From: Helicobacteraceae bacterium
GTDB taxonomy: Bacteria; Campylobacterota; Campylobacteria; Campylobacterales; Sulfurimonadaceae
NCBI GenBank assembly: GCA_027083665.1
Contig: JALWNV010000071.1
Coordinates: forward strand, 1-6,997
Reading direction: 5' to 3'
Length of the DNA: 6,997 nt
In this document: positions 1 to 6,834 of the stretch, piece after piece
How positions within the stretch are numbered: the first letter of the stretch is position 1
Layout: each line of letters starts with the position of its first letter
Program-made: the position numbers and the translations under genes
The notes under the pieces: generated by a model
The model's input: only the letters and a program-made list of their open reading frames with translations
Told to the model about the DNA's origin: nothing
Database searches by the model: none

Positions 1-14
1 GCACCAATGATAAC

Positions 15-602
15 CTAATGTTTATGCGTATCGTCTTTGTCGATCGTTTCGACGAACACACCGCCCATCAACAGAGCGAGCCCGTCGAAAAAGAGGCTGA
101 TACCGACGAAGAGCCCGACAAGAAAAACCGAACTCATCGGCCATCCGAGCACGAAGATGACTCCCAGCACCAACGAGGTGACGGCGTTGACAAGCCAGAC
201 CCACCAGATCTTCTGAGGTTTGAGCGAAAACGCGAGGCCGAAACTCGCGAAAGCGTCGGTAAAGAAATAGATCGAGAAAAGCAGTCCCAGCGCCGCAATC
301 CCCTGCAGCGGATAGAAGAGCATCAGCATCGCCACCAGGATCAATACGAAGCTCTTGAGCCATCCCGCCCAGTCTTTTTTGTTGCTCACCCAGGTCATCC
401 ATCCTGTGAAAAAACCGGCGAAAAGCATCAGATACGCGGCAAACGCCAGCGTCGACAGCGACATGAACGTCGGGAAAAAGACACCGAGCAATCCGATCAC
501 GATCAGAAAACTTCCGCCGATCTTCGAATACTTTTTGAAATTGTCGACGATATTTTTGTTGACATTCATTTCCGGGCTGATATTGTTGTTCCAGTTCCAC
601 AT
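15..602 (-). CDS. HdeD-like (DUF308) six-helix membrane protein
   Basis: This encodes a 195-residue integral inner-membrane protein. After a polar N-terminus (residues 1-26) there are six hydrophobic segments, at about 28-46, 51-71, 82-97, 101-126, 132-153 and 157-181, and then a short charged, histidine-containing tail. The six closely spaced helices in paired repeats, with short loops and a G-x-x-x-x-x-P turn after helix 1 (GLLGVFFPTF), are typical of the HdeD/DUF308 family. The founding member, E. coli HdeD, contributes to acid resistance at high cell density; its mechanism is unknown, so the role here is inferred from the family. The start is secure: an ATG preceded by AAGGAGGAG with a 7-base spacer. 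It is the last gene of the minus-strand run, 74 bases after the flavoprotein, and has its own promoter-like box. Only 14 bases of the window lie beyond its TAG stop, so its downstream context cannot be seen. Confidence 0.88.
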   Translation of the reverse strand: MWNWNNNISPEMNVNKNIVDNFKKYSKIGGSFLIVIGLLGVFFPTFMSLSTLAFAAYLMLFAGFFTGWMTWVSNKKDWAGWLKSFVLILVAMLMLFYPLQGIAALGLLFSIYFFTDAFASFGLAFSLKPQKIWWVWLVNAVTSLVLGVIFVLGWPMSSVFLVGLFVGISLFFDGLALLMGGVFVETIDKDDTHKH

Positions 603-637
603 ACCGAAACTCCTCCTTATATTTATGATATATTCAA

Positions 638-643
638 ATTATA
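638..643 (-). promoter_or_regulatory. Candidate -10 box upstream of the HdeD-like gene
   Basis: A perfect TATAAT reads on the minus strand in an AT-rich stretch between the flavoprotein stop and the HdeD-like ATG. It would place transcription start about 30 bases before the ATG, leaving room for the AAGGAGGAG ribosome site. No TTGACA-like box sits at the usual 16-18 bases; the nearest, TTGTTG, is only 13 bases away. Housekeeping promoters in some groups, Campylobacterota among them, often lack a clear -35. No terminator separates the two genes, so readthrough from upstream is also possible. Confidence 0.45.
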
Positions 644-676
644 TAACGACCTTCGCCAACAAACGGTTAACGTCTC

Positions 677-2056
677 TTACGCCCAGCCGCGAAGCACCCC
701 GCGCATCAAGTAGGCCTTATCCGCATACAGGCTGCTGTACCAGTACATGGCGTGACACTTCAGCGGAGCGAGACTGATTACCGGCGAGAGCGGGCGGGAT
801 CCGTAATCCCAGGCCTCGTACAGCGCGGTTGTGTTTTCCGGACACAGGAGGGTATCGCATCCGTAGCCGTCGTATGTCGCTTTCGGCTTTTTGCCTTCGT
901 CCAGACGGCGGATCGTCTCCGTGACCGTTTGGATCTGGCTGCTGATCGCAGCCGCCGTCTTGAGTGCGGCACAACCCGCCACATCGCCGATGGCGAAAAT
1001 GTGTGCGTGGACTTTGTGTTCGAGCGTTTCGTCATCGACATCGACAAAACCGTCCTTGGACAACAGACCGCTTTTGGCGAGAAACGCCCCCGCTTTCATC
1101 GGCGGGACGATATGCAGGAAATCATATGCCGTTTCGCCCGATACGGAGAACACTGCCTTGCGTTTTTCGGTATCAACACGGAGCAGTTTCTCTTTTTTGA
1201 AAACGACCCCCTCTTTTTCCAGCAGTTTCCGGTAGCTTCTGTCATAGTCGTCATTTGCCGAAAGTCTGCCGTCTTCGGAAGAGAACACGATCTCCGCCCG
1301 GTCAACCACACCGGCGCTTTCCAGTGCCTGCGTCAGGCGCAGCAGAACGCTTTTCGCCGCCGCCGGTGATTTGAAGGCGATAGACGGCTGGGCGAAGCGC
1401 ACCTGCAATTTCGCCCTGCCGCCGCTTTTTCGGGCCTTTTGCACCAAAGCCTCCACCTGACGGGGAAGACGGATGGCGCCGTGAAGATAGTAGACGCTGG
1501 CAACGGCCGGATCGTTCATCCAGTCCGCAACTTTCTCGAGCGGCTGCAGCGATGCCACGCTCCCCTCCAGCCCCCGTATCGCGGCAAAATCGAGCTGCAG
1601 GCCCGTCGCCACGATAATATGGTCATACTTCGTTTTATTTCCGCCGCTGTCCGTCACGGTACGGGTACTGCCATCGATCTTCGTTACGGCATTGCGGTTA
1701 AGCGTCACGTGCATCGGCAGATAATCATCGCGAAGATAGGACACATCCGCGACCGACCAGATCCCTGTCCCTATCATCGTCAGGCCCGGCTGATACCAGC
1801 AGCTGTTTTCCCCAGGTTCATACATCGTGATGACGGGATAGGTAATCGCCCGGCTCAGCCGATACGCCAGTGCCGTTCCGGCCATCCCCCCGCCGACAAT
1901 GGCGATGTGCAGAGGACGCTTTTTCGAGACAGCTTTCTTGCTGCTTTTGATTTCATTCGCACCCGCAGCTGCCGGGTGCGACGCCAGGGTTCCCGCACCG
2001 GCAATCGCCGCCAGCTTCAGCACGTCGCGTCGGTTCAATGCTCTCTTCTTCATCAT
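677..2056 (-). CDS. Tat-exported SQR/FCSD-superfamily FAD-dependent oxidoreductase
   Basis: This encodes a 459-residue flavoprotein of the sulfide:quinone oxidoreductase / flavocytochrome c sulfide dehydrogenase superfamily. Residues 7-14 (LNRRDVLK) form a twin-arginine motif, followed by a hydrophobic stretch and a likely signal-peptidase site (AGA|N, about residue 33), so it should fold with FAD and be exported to the periplasm. Visible signatures: FAD dinucleotide fold VGGGMAG (54-60); an SQR-like WYQPGLTMIG segment (87-96); VATGLQLD (149-156); and IGDVAG...KTAAA (356-370), the second FAD contact. The C-terminus (MYW...YLMRGVLRGWA) resembles the membrane-binding tail of type II SQRs. Cysteines occur only at 86, 362, 400, 405 and 434. 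One near 400 can match the C-terminal redox cysteine of SQR, but no partner exists in the central region, so sulfide oxidation is uncertain. The gene follows the H+-ATPase by 7 bases. The second ATG (2053) has better ribosome-site spacing than the first. Confidence 0.85.
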   Translation of the reverse strand: MMKKRALNRRDVLKLAAIAGAGTLASHPAAAGANEIKSSKKAVSKKRPLHIAIVGGGMAGTALAYRLSRAITYPVITMYEPGENSCWYQPGLTMIGTGIWSVADVSYLRDDYLPMHVTLNRNAVTKIDGSTRTVTDSGGNKTKYDHIIVATGLQLDFAAIRGLEGSVASLQPLEKVADWMNDPAVASVYYLHGAIRLPRQVEALVQKARKSGGRAKLQVRFAQPSIAFKSPAAAKSVLLRLTQALESAGVVDRAEIVFSSEDGRLSANDDYDRSYRKLLEKEGVVFKKEKLLRVDTEKRKAVFSVSGETAYDFLHIVPPMKAGAFLAKSGLLSKDGFVDVDDETLEHKVHAHIFAIGDVAGCAALKTAAAISSQIQTVTETIRRLDEGKKPKATYDGYGCDTLLCPENTTALYEAWDYGSRPLSPVISLAPLKCHAMYWYSSLYADKAYLMRGVLRGWA

Positions 2057-2059
2057 CGT

Positions 2060-2066
2060 CTCCCTA
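2060..2066 (-). promoter_or_regulatory. Ribosome site overlapping the H+-ATPase stop codon
   Basis: The TAG stop of the ATPase (2066-2064) lies inside AGGGAG (2065-2060), the ribosome site of the flavoprotein. The site sits 3 bases before a first ATG and 6 before a second adjacent ATG, so the second (2053) is the likelier start. The overlap predicts one mRNA and translational coupling of the two genes. Confidence 0.7.
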
Positions 2067-4685
2067 TATATCCAGTTTGCCGCGTTTGCGGTAGTAATTG
2101 AGTACCAGCATCTTCACCGCGTCATTGAAGATGAACCATGCGAACAGATAGACGGTGAGGAAAATCGCCCAGCCCCACCCCATCGGGTAAATCAGACCGA
2201 AACCGTATACCGCGATCACCACGGCGGCCACCGCCGACCACAGCGATGCGTTCCAGAGGATCGGATTCGGCCACGGACGCTTGAAAAACCAGTCGTCACG
2301 GCGGGTGTTGTACAACGTCCCGTGCCCGGCGATAATGAGTTTGGCGAAAAAGATCGTCTGTGTCAGCTCCGCATTGACCTGCCAGACGTAATACACCAGC
2401 CAAAACAGCAGAAACGACGACATGACCCCGGCGATACCGAGCCAGCTTGAGAGTACCAGTACCTCTTTCATATCCCAGCGGACGGGATATTTTCGCAGCT
2501 TCGTATTGTCATACGCGATGGCAAGAATCGGCAAGTCGTTGAAAAGCGCGAGCAATATGATCTCGACCGTCGTAATGGGATAAAAATTGAAGATGGAGAT
2601 CGTCAGCGTAAAGAGCAAAATGACGCGAATCGTTTCGGTGATACGGTAGATGGTATAGCTCTGCATCCGCTCGAAAGTGACGCGCGCGATCTTGATGGCG
2701 TTGTTGATGACGTTCAGCCCCGGAGCGAGCAGCACGAGATCGGCGGAGGCGCGGGCGGCATCGGTCGCCCCGCTGACGGCGATACCGCAGTCGGCCTTTT
2801 TAAGCGCCGGCGCATCGTTGACCCCGTCGCCGGTCATCCCGACGATACGGTCGGCCTTTTGCAGTTTGTCCACGATGAAGTATTTATCTTCGGGAAAAAC
2901 CTGCGCAAAACCGTCGGCTTCTTCGATCGCCCGGATAATGTCGGATTCGTGCTGTTTGATACTGCCTTTGGGCAGCGGACGATCGAGCAGAAGCTTCCGG
3001 ACCTCCTTACTGATCTCCTCGCCGAACTTCCGCACGGCATCGTCCGAGACCTTTTCGGGTTCAAGCTTCTTGTACAGCGCTTCGGCGATCACCTGCGCCA
3101 GGAACACGTACTCTTCCGTACTCTCGCCCCGCAGCGCTTTGATGTCCCGGATATCGGTTCCGATACCGAGAATACCCGCAATATACCTCGCCACCGCCAC
3201 GTTGTCGCCCGTGACCATCTTGACCGTGACCCCGTGTTCCTTGGCATCGGCGATCACCGCTTTGGAATCTTCTCTCGGCGGATCGTACAGCGGGACGAGT
3301 CCCATGAAATGCCAGGCCTCTTCGGTCACTTCCTTCCAGGCGACCCCGAGTGTACGGAAGCCTTTTTGGGCAAATGCCTCGACCCGGGCATAGGCCGCTT
3401 TCTTGTCAAACGCGTTTTCGTCGCTCATCTCGATGATGACCTGCGGCGCCCCTTTGGTCACCCGGATCGTCTTGCCGCCGTGGATCAGCACACTCTCAGT
3501 CCGCTTTCCGACCGGGTCGAACGGCGTAAACTTCTCCAGCGTATAGTCGCGAAGCTTTTCGTAGAGGCCGCGGCTTTTGAGGTAGCTGTAGATCGGGGTC
3601 TCTATGGGGTCCTGATTCTCCTCTTTAGAGGCCAGTGCCGCATAAAAAACGATCTCCTCTTCTTTCACCCCGCCGACGGTATAGGGCTCATTGATCGTCA
3701 TCTTGTTCTGCGTCAGGGTCCCCGTTTTATCCGAACAGAGCACATCCATACCGGCCAGTTCCTCAATCGCCGAAAGACGGCTGACGATCGCCTGCATGTT
3801 GGCCAGCAGTTTCGCCCCCGCGGCCATCGTGACCGTCAGTACCGCCGGCAGTGCCACCGGTATCGCGGCCACCGTCAGGATCAGGGCGTATTCAAGCAGA
3901 TCGAGCACACTCTCTCCACGCTTGATACCGAAATAGATAATGATCGAGACCATCACGAGCGTCACTGCGATCAGGAAATTCCCCACCTTGATGACCATCT
4001 CCTGAAAATGACTGCGCTCTTCGCTTTCGGCCTTGGCGACCAGCTTGACCGTTTTTCCGAAATAGGTACGCTCGCCCGTCTCGGTCACTTCGGCGACGCT
4101 CTCGCCTTTTTTGACGATGGCGTTGGCATAGACCGTCTCGTCCGTCTTTCGCGTCACCGGCAGCGATTCCCCCGTCAAAGCGGACTGGTCGATCTGCAAA
4201 AAATCGCCTCCGGGCAGCAGCTTCACATCCGCCGGAACGATATCACCGATCTTGATCTTGACGATATCGCCGGGAACGATCTCTTTGGCGTCGATCTGCC
4301 GCCACTGCCCGTCACGCAGCACCAACGCCTTGCGCGCCAGTTTGTTCTTGAGCACCTTCAGCGCGCTGAGCGCCTTGGACTCCTGATAAAAATCGACGAC
4401 GGCGTTGACCAGCAGCAAAATGGTGATAATGGTGAAATCTTCCCAGTGCTTGACTGTCGCCGAGAGGATCGCCGCCACCTCGATCATCCACGGGATCGGT
4501 CCCCAGAAACGCCGGAAAAGCCGGTGCAGCCAACTCTCCTCTTTCTCCTCGATGGCATTGGGGCCGTATCTTTCGAGGCGCACTTTCGCCTCCTCGCTGC
4601 TGAGACCATGAAAATCCGAAGGTGCCGCTTCTTGCTGCTCTTTCGGAACGATTTCGGGTTCGGTACCGGCTTGGGCATTTGGCAT
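2064..4685 (-). CDS. P3A-type plasma-membrane proton-exporting ATPase
   Basis: This encodes an 873-residue P-type ATPase that pumps H+ out of the cytoplasm at the cost of ATP. Motifs in order: actuator TGES (171-174); PVALP in helix M4 (276-280); phosphorylated Asp319 in DKTGTLTQ; KGAP in the nucleotide domain (about 411-414); TGDN (492-495); and GDGVND (619-624). Ten membrane helices are visible: four before the large cytoplasmic loop (about 63-78, 84-103, 236-252, 265-289) and six after residue 680. The M6 sequence FNDLPILAIAYDN matches fungal and plant proton pumps and carries the acidic proton-binding residue (Asp717), which points to H+ rather than Ca2+ or Na+/K+. The protein ends about 15 residues after M10, so the autoinhibitory tail of the plant and fungal enzymes is absent. 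The segment before the ADGF motif is about 50 residues longer than in yeast Pma1. I chose the ATG at 4685, with AAAGGAG six bases upstream; a TTG 14 codons earlier lies in a hairpin arm and is unlikely. Confidence 0.93.
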   Translation of the reverse strand: MPNAQAGTEPEIVPKEQQEAAPSDFHGLSSEEAKVRLERYGPNAIEEKEESWLHRLFRRFWGPIPWMIEVAAILSATVKHWEDFTIITILLLVNAVVDFYQESKALSALKVLKNKLARKALVLRDGQWRQIDAKEIVPGDIVKIKIGDIVPADVKLLPGGDFLQIDQSALTGESLPVTRKTDETVYANAIVKKGESVAEVTETGERTYFGKTVKLVAKAESEERSHFQEMVIKVGNFLIAVTLVMVSIIIYFGIKRGESVLDLLEYALILTVAAIPVALPAVLTVTMAAGAKLLANMQAIVSRLSAIEELAGMDVLCSDKTGTLTQNKMTINEPYTVGGVKEEEIVFYAALASKEENQDPIETPIYSYLKSRGLYEKLRDYTLEKFTPFDPVGKRTESVLIHGGKTIRVTKGAPQVIIEMSDENAFDKKAAYARVEAFAQKGFRTLGVAWKEVTEEAWHFMGLVPLYDPPREDSKAVIADAKEHGVTVKMVTGDNVAVARYIAGILGIGTDIRDIKALRGESTEEYVFLAQVIAEALYKKLEPEKVSDDAVRKFGEEISKEVRKLLLDRPLPKGSIKQHESDIIRAIEEADGFAQVFPEDKYFIVDKLQKADRIVGMTGDGVNDAPALKKADCGIAVSGATDAARASADLVLLAPGLNVINNAIKIARVTFERMQSYTIYRITETIRVILLFTLTISIFNFYPITTVEIILLALFNDLPILAIAYDNTKLRKYPVRWDMKEVLVLSSWLGIAGVMSSFLLFWLVYYVWQVNAELTQTIFFAKLIIAGHGTLYNTRRDDWFFKRPWPNPILWNASLWSAVAAVVIAVYGFGLIYPMGWGWAIFLTVYLFAWFIFNDAVKMLVLNYYRKRGKLDI

Positions 4686-4691
4686 TCCGAT

Positions 4692-4698
4692 CTCCTTT
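4692..4698 (-). promoter_or_regulatory. Ribosome site fixing the H+-ATPase start
   Basis: AAAGGAG followed by a 6-base spacer (ATCGGA) and ATG at 4685. This decides against the longer reading from a TTG at 4727, which overlaps the foot of the upstream hairpin. Confidence 0.8.
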
Positions 4699-4726
4699 GT
4701 ATAAAATTCATCACACGGGTATTTCA

Positions 4727-4757
4727 AAAAACCTTCCGTCTTTCAAGAAAGGTTTTT
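4727..4757 (-). terminator. Terminator-like hairpin between antiporter and H+-ATPase
   Basis: An inverted repeat pairs AAAAACCTT (4727-4735) with AAGGTTTTT (4749-4757), a 9-bp stem with a 13-base loop. On the minus strand it ends in a run of T, as in an intrinsic terminator, and the A/T arms would let it work on the plus strand too. It lies 67 bases after the antiporter stop and ends 41 bases before the ATPase ATG. It most simply ends the antiporter transcript, but it could also act as an attenuator in an ATPase leader. I see no convincing promoter in the 41 bases after it. Confidence 0.6.
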
Positions 4758-4823
4758 CACAATCACCTGTTTATCCCATTTTACAACGAAACGGCTGTAG
4801 GTACCCCGAAGGCGCTCTGTCAA

Positions 4824-6380
4824 TCATGCTCCCATGTTTTCCAGCTCGAACAGACGGCTGTCGAACTCGTGTTTGATCGTTTTGTACGCCTCAAGGCTGA
4901 TCGTACCGCTTTGGTACATCTCCAGAAGCGCTTTGGTCTCTTCCATGATCATTCTCCGCTTCGTTTTGAGCACCTCTTCTTTCACCAGCGTCTCTTTGTC
5001 CACCTCCGTCTGATCGAGCTCTTCGGAAAGGGCATCGATCTTCTGCCGGTATTCCTGTTTGAGCGATTCCAGACTTTCGGCACTCAGAAACCGCCGCTTG
5101 TGCAGTTTTTCGAGCCGCTCGATCGTATCATTGTACAGCGCGATCTCCGTTTTCAAAAACTCGTAGTTTTTCAGCCGCGATACCGGAGAAAGGATCCCGA
5201 GCGCTCTCAGCAAAGACGGCATCGTCAGCCCCTGCACGAAGATCGAAATCAGTACCACCCCGAACACCAGGGTCACGATCAGTTCCTTGAGCGCGAACGT
5301 ATCGGGGATACTGAGCGCGAGTACCATCGACAATGCGCCGCGAAGGCCGCCCCACGTCATCACGACCGCCCAGGAAAACGGAAAACGGTAATTGGTGGGG
5401 AAAAAAACCGCCCAGGTACCGGTCACGACAAACGTGCGGGCAGCCAGCACCGAAGCGTAGGCGATCATCACCACGGGGAACAGCTCCCACAGCAGCGTCA
5501 GGTTGACCGCAAAGCCCATCAGCAGAAAAATCAGCGAGTTCATCGCGAACGCGATGTACTCCCAAAACGTCTCTGTCGCGATCCGGATGGAGGGAAACAG
5601 CGTGTGCGAAAGGCCTTTGGCACCGGTAATCAGCCCGGCGGCCACCGTACTCATGACGCCCGAGACACCCAGTTTGTCCGCAATGAGAAACGACCCGTAG
5701 GCTGCGATCGTCGTCAACGTGATCGCGATCATCGCATCGTCGATATGCTGCATGACTGCCGCCGTTGCCAGACCGACGACCACGCCGACGATAATACCAA
5801 GACCCACGATACGGAAAAAATCGACCGCGGCCGCCTGCGGGCTTCCCAGATGACCGAGAATATACTGCATGGCAAGGATAAACACGACGATCGAAGTACC
5901 GTCATTGAGCAGGCTTTCGCTCTCGACAAGCAGCCGAAGCCGCCGCGGGGCACCCAGACGGCCGAACAGCGAGACCACCGCCACAGGATCGGTCGCGGCG
6001 ACGGCGGCGCCGAAAAGGATCGCGACCGGCCAGCTGATCTCGCTGATCTCGGTGAAACGGATGCTCAGAGGCACCATGACCGCCGCCGTCAGCAGGGTCG
6101 ATGCGATCACGCCGGGGACGACAAGCGTGATGATCGGCCAGCTGTCACGCCACAGCTCCGTTGCACGCAGATGGATCGCGGCCTGAAAAATCAGCGGCGG
6201 CAGAAAAACACTATAGAGCAGTTCCTGCGTCAGTGACGGCGGATGCAGCAGCTGCATCGACCCCAGGACCAGCCCGACGGCGACAAGGGCGATGGTGTAA
6301 GGGAGATTGACCCGCCGCGCGATCACGGCAACAGCGGAGGCAATAACGAAAAGGATCAAAATGACCGATTCATACGACAC
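4824..6380 (-). CDS. CPA1-family (NhaP-type) Na+/H+ antiporter
   Basis: This encodes a 518-residue inner-membrane antiporter that exchanges Na+ (or another monovalent cation) for H+. About 12-13 hydrophobic helices fill residues 3 to roughly 392. The CPA1 ion-binding motifs are intact: ATDPVAV with Asp131, ESLLNDG with Asn159-Asp160 (the ND pair of electroneutral antiporters), and WGGLRGALS with Arg347. The spacing closely matches what is known of archaeal NhaP (Asp130, Asn158-Asp159, Arg337). The last ~115 residues are charged, helical and coiled-coil-like (KLHKRRF...EEVLKTKRR), a cytoplasmic tail that may have a regulatory or dimer role. The GTG at 6380 is the likely start, as AGGAGG lies five bases before it; the TTG at 6404 sits in a T-run without a ribosome site. 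Transcription is probably separate from the ATPase because of the hairpin between them. The family is certain, but the preferred ion cannot be told from sequence. Confidence 0.92.
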   Translation of the reverse strand: MSYESVILILFVIASAVAVIARRVNLPYTIALVAVGLVLGSMQLLHPPSLTQELLYSVFLPPLIFQAAIHLRATELWRDSWPIITLVVPGVIASTLLTAAVMVPLSIRFTEISEISWPVAILFGAAVAATDPVAVVSLFGRLGAPRRLRLLVESESLLNDGTSIVVFILAMQYILGHLGSPQAAAVDFFRIVGLGIIVGVVVGLATAAVMQHIDDAMIAITLTTIAAYGSFLIADKLGVSGVMSTVAAGLITGAKGLSHTLFPSIRIATETFWEYIAFAMNSLIFLLMGFAVNLTLLWELFPVVMIAYASVLAARTFVVTGTWAVFFPTNYRFPFSWAVVMTWGGLRGALSMVLALSIPDTFALKELIVTLVFGVVLISIFVQGLTMPSLLRALGILSPVSRLKNYEFLKTEIALYNDTIERLEKLHKRRFLSAESLESLKQEYRQKIDALSEELDQTEVDKETLVKEEVLKTKRRMIMEETKALLEMYQSGTISLEAYKTIKHEFDSRLFELENMGA

Positions 6381-6385
6381 CCTTC

Positions 6386-6391
6386 CCTCCT
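6386..6391 (-). promoter_or_regulatory. Ribosome site fixing the antiporter GTG start
   Basis: AGGAGG, then a 5-base spacer (GAAGG), then GTG at 6380. The match and spacing favour this unusual start over the TTG at 6404, shortening the protein by eight residues to 518. Confidence 0.75.
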
Positions 6392-6402
6392 GCAAAAATA
6401 TC

Positions 6403-6420
6403 AAAAAACGGTGAAGCCGT
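6403..6420 (-). terminator. Weak intrinsic terminator after the DUF1269-like gene
   Basis: On the minus strand, ACGG and CCGT pair around a CTTCA loop and are followed directly by six T. The stem is only four or five pairs, so it is weak. It lies about 85 bases after the small membrane-protein stop and just before the antiporter ribosome site, where a terminator for the preceding gene would be expected. Confidence 0.35.
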
Positions 6421-6504
6421 CGGCAGGGCCGTCACCCCTGAGAACACACGCTGATAAAACCTCAGGCTTCAATTGTTGAAACCGTCAGCTACATCGCAAA
6501 GTCT

Positions 6505-6834
6505 TTAGCGTATTTCTCCTCCGCTTTTTCGCAAAATCTCTTTCGCCGTCTCCACTTCTTCTTTTTCACCGTGAACCAGCACCAGAAGCCGGTCTTCTTT
6601 CAAATATTTTTCATATTCGACCGCTTTGGCCTTTTCCAGACCGAGATCAACCAGCATGGCCGCGAAAGCACTCAGTCCGCCGAGCGTCGCCGCTCCGCCG
6701 ACAAGTCCGGCCAGCGCGGCGACAACATGCCCGGTCGCGAGTATGGGCCCGAAGCCGGGTACCCAGGCGTACAGGCCGCCCGCAAGCAATCCCCACAGAC
6801 TTCCCCAGAACGCGCCCTGCTGACCCCAGACGAG
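6505..6834 (-). CDS. DUF1269/general-stress-type membrane protein, 5'-truncated
   Basis: This is the C-terminal ~108 residues of a small membrane protein. The recognisable part starts at VWGQQGAFWGSLWGLLAGG, continues through a glycine-rich hydrophobic hairpin (WVPGFGPILATGH, then an Ala/Gly-rich helix), and ends in a soluble segment with DLG, EYEKYLKE, LLVLVHG and EEVETAKEIL. This order is typical of the 'general stress protein'/DUF1269-like family, whose function is poorly known. The usual N-terminal soluble domain of roughly 60-70 residues is missing. The frame stays open upstream to the window edge, but those codons run antisense to a convincing plus-strand gene end and its terminator. 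The only start-like codons there (TTG at 6963, and a TTG further in) have no ribosome site. I therefore place the break near 6823-6835 and treat the gene as truncated by a rearrangement or an assembly join. The TAA stop is at 6505-6507. Confidence 0.65.
   Translation of the reverse strand, partial: LVWGQQGAFWGSLWGLLAGGLYAWVPGFGPILATGHVVAALAGLVGGAATLGGLSAFAAMLVDLGLEKAKAVEYEKYLKEDRLLVLVHGEKEEVETAKEILRKSGGEIR

Noticed and set aside
752..2450. Several plus-strand open frames of 200 or so codons opposite the flavoprotein and the ATPase end
   Set aside because: They are antisense shadows with basic, low-complexity sequence, no ribosome sites and no recognisable motif.
4686..4727. Fourteen-residue N-terminal extension of the H+-ATPase from a TTG
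   Set aside because: The TTG lies in the foot of a hairpin, while the ATG at 4685 has a perfect AAAGGAG six bases upstream.
4778..4823. TTGACA at 4823-4818 and TAAAAT at 4783-4778 as a promoter for the H+-ATPase
   Set aside because: They are 34 bases apart, far from the usual 16-18, and TTGACA begins right after the antiporter stop codon. No good -10 stands at the proper distance.
2859..6236. A 1125-codon open frame on the plus strand, antisense to the H+-ATPase and antiporter and open across the gap between them
   Set aside because: The protein is a low-quality mix rich in Arg, His, Asp and Gln with no domain, and it runs against two genes with intact motifs. Strong codon bias on the minus strand explains the lack of stops. 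Its length and passage through the intergenic gap are unusual but not evidence of coding.
6437..6466. Inverted repeat CCTGAG / CTCAGG between the small membrane protein and the antiporter
   Set aside because: The stem is only six pairs with an 18-base loop and has no T-run after it on either strand, so it is within what chance would give.
6468..6480. Short palindrome TTCAA-TTG-TTGAA downstream of the small membrane protein
   Set aside because: It could be an operator half-site pair, but it is short, occurs once and is not near a recognisable promoter.
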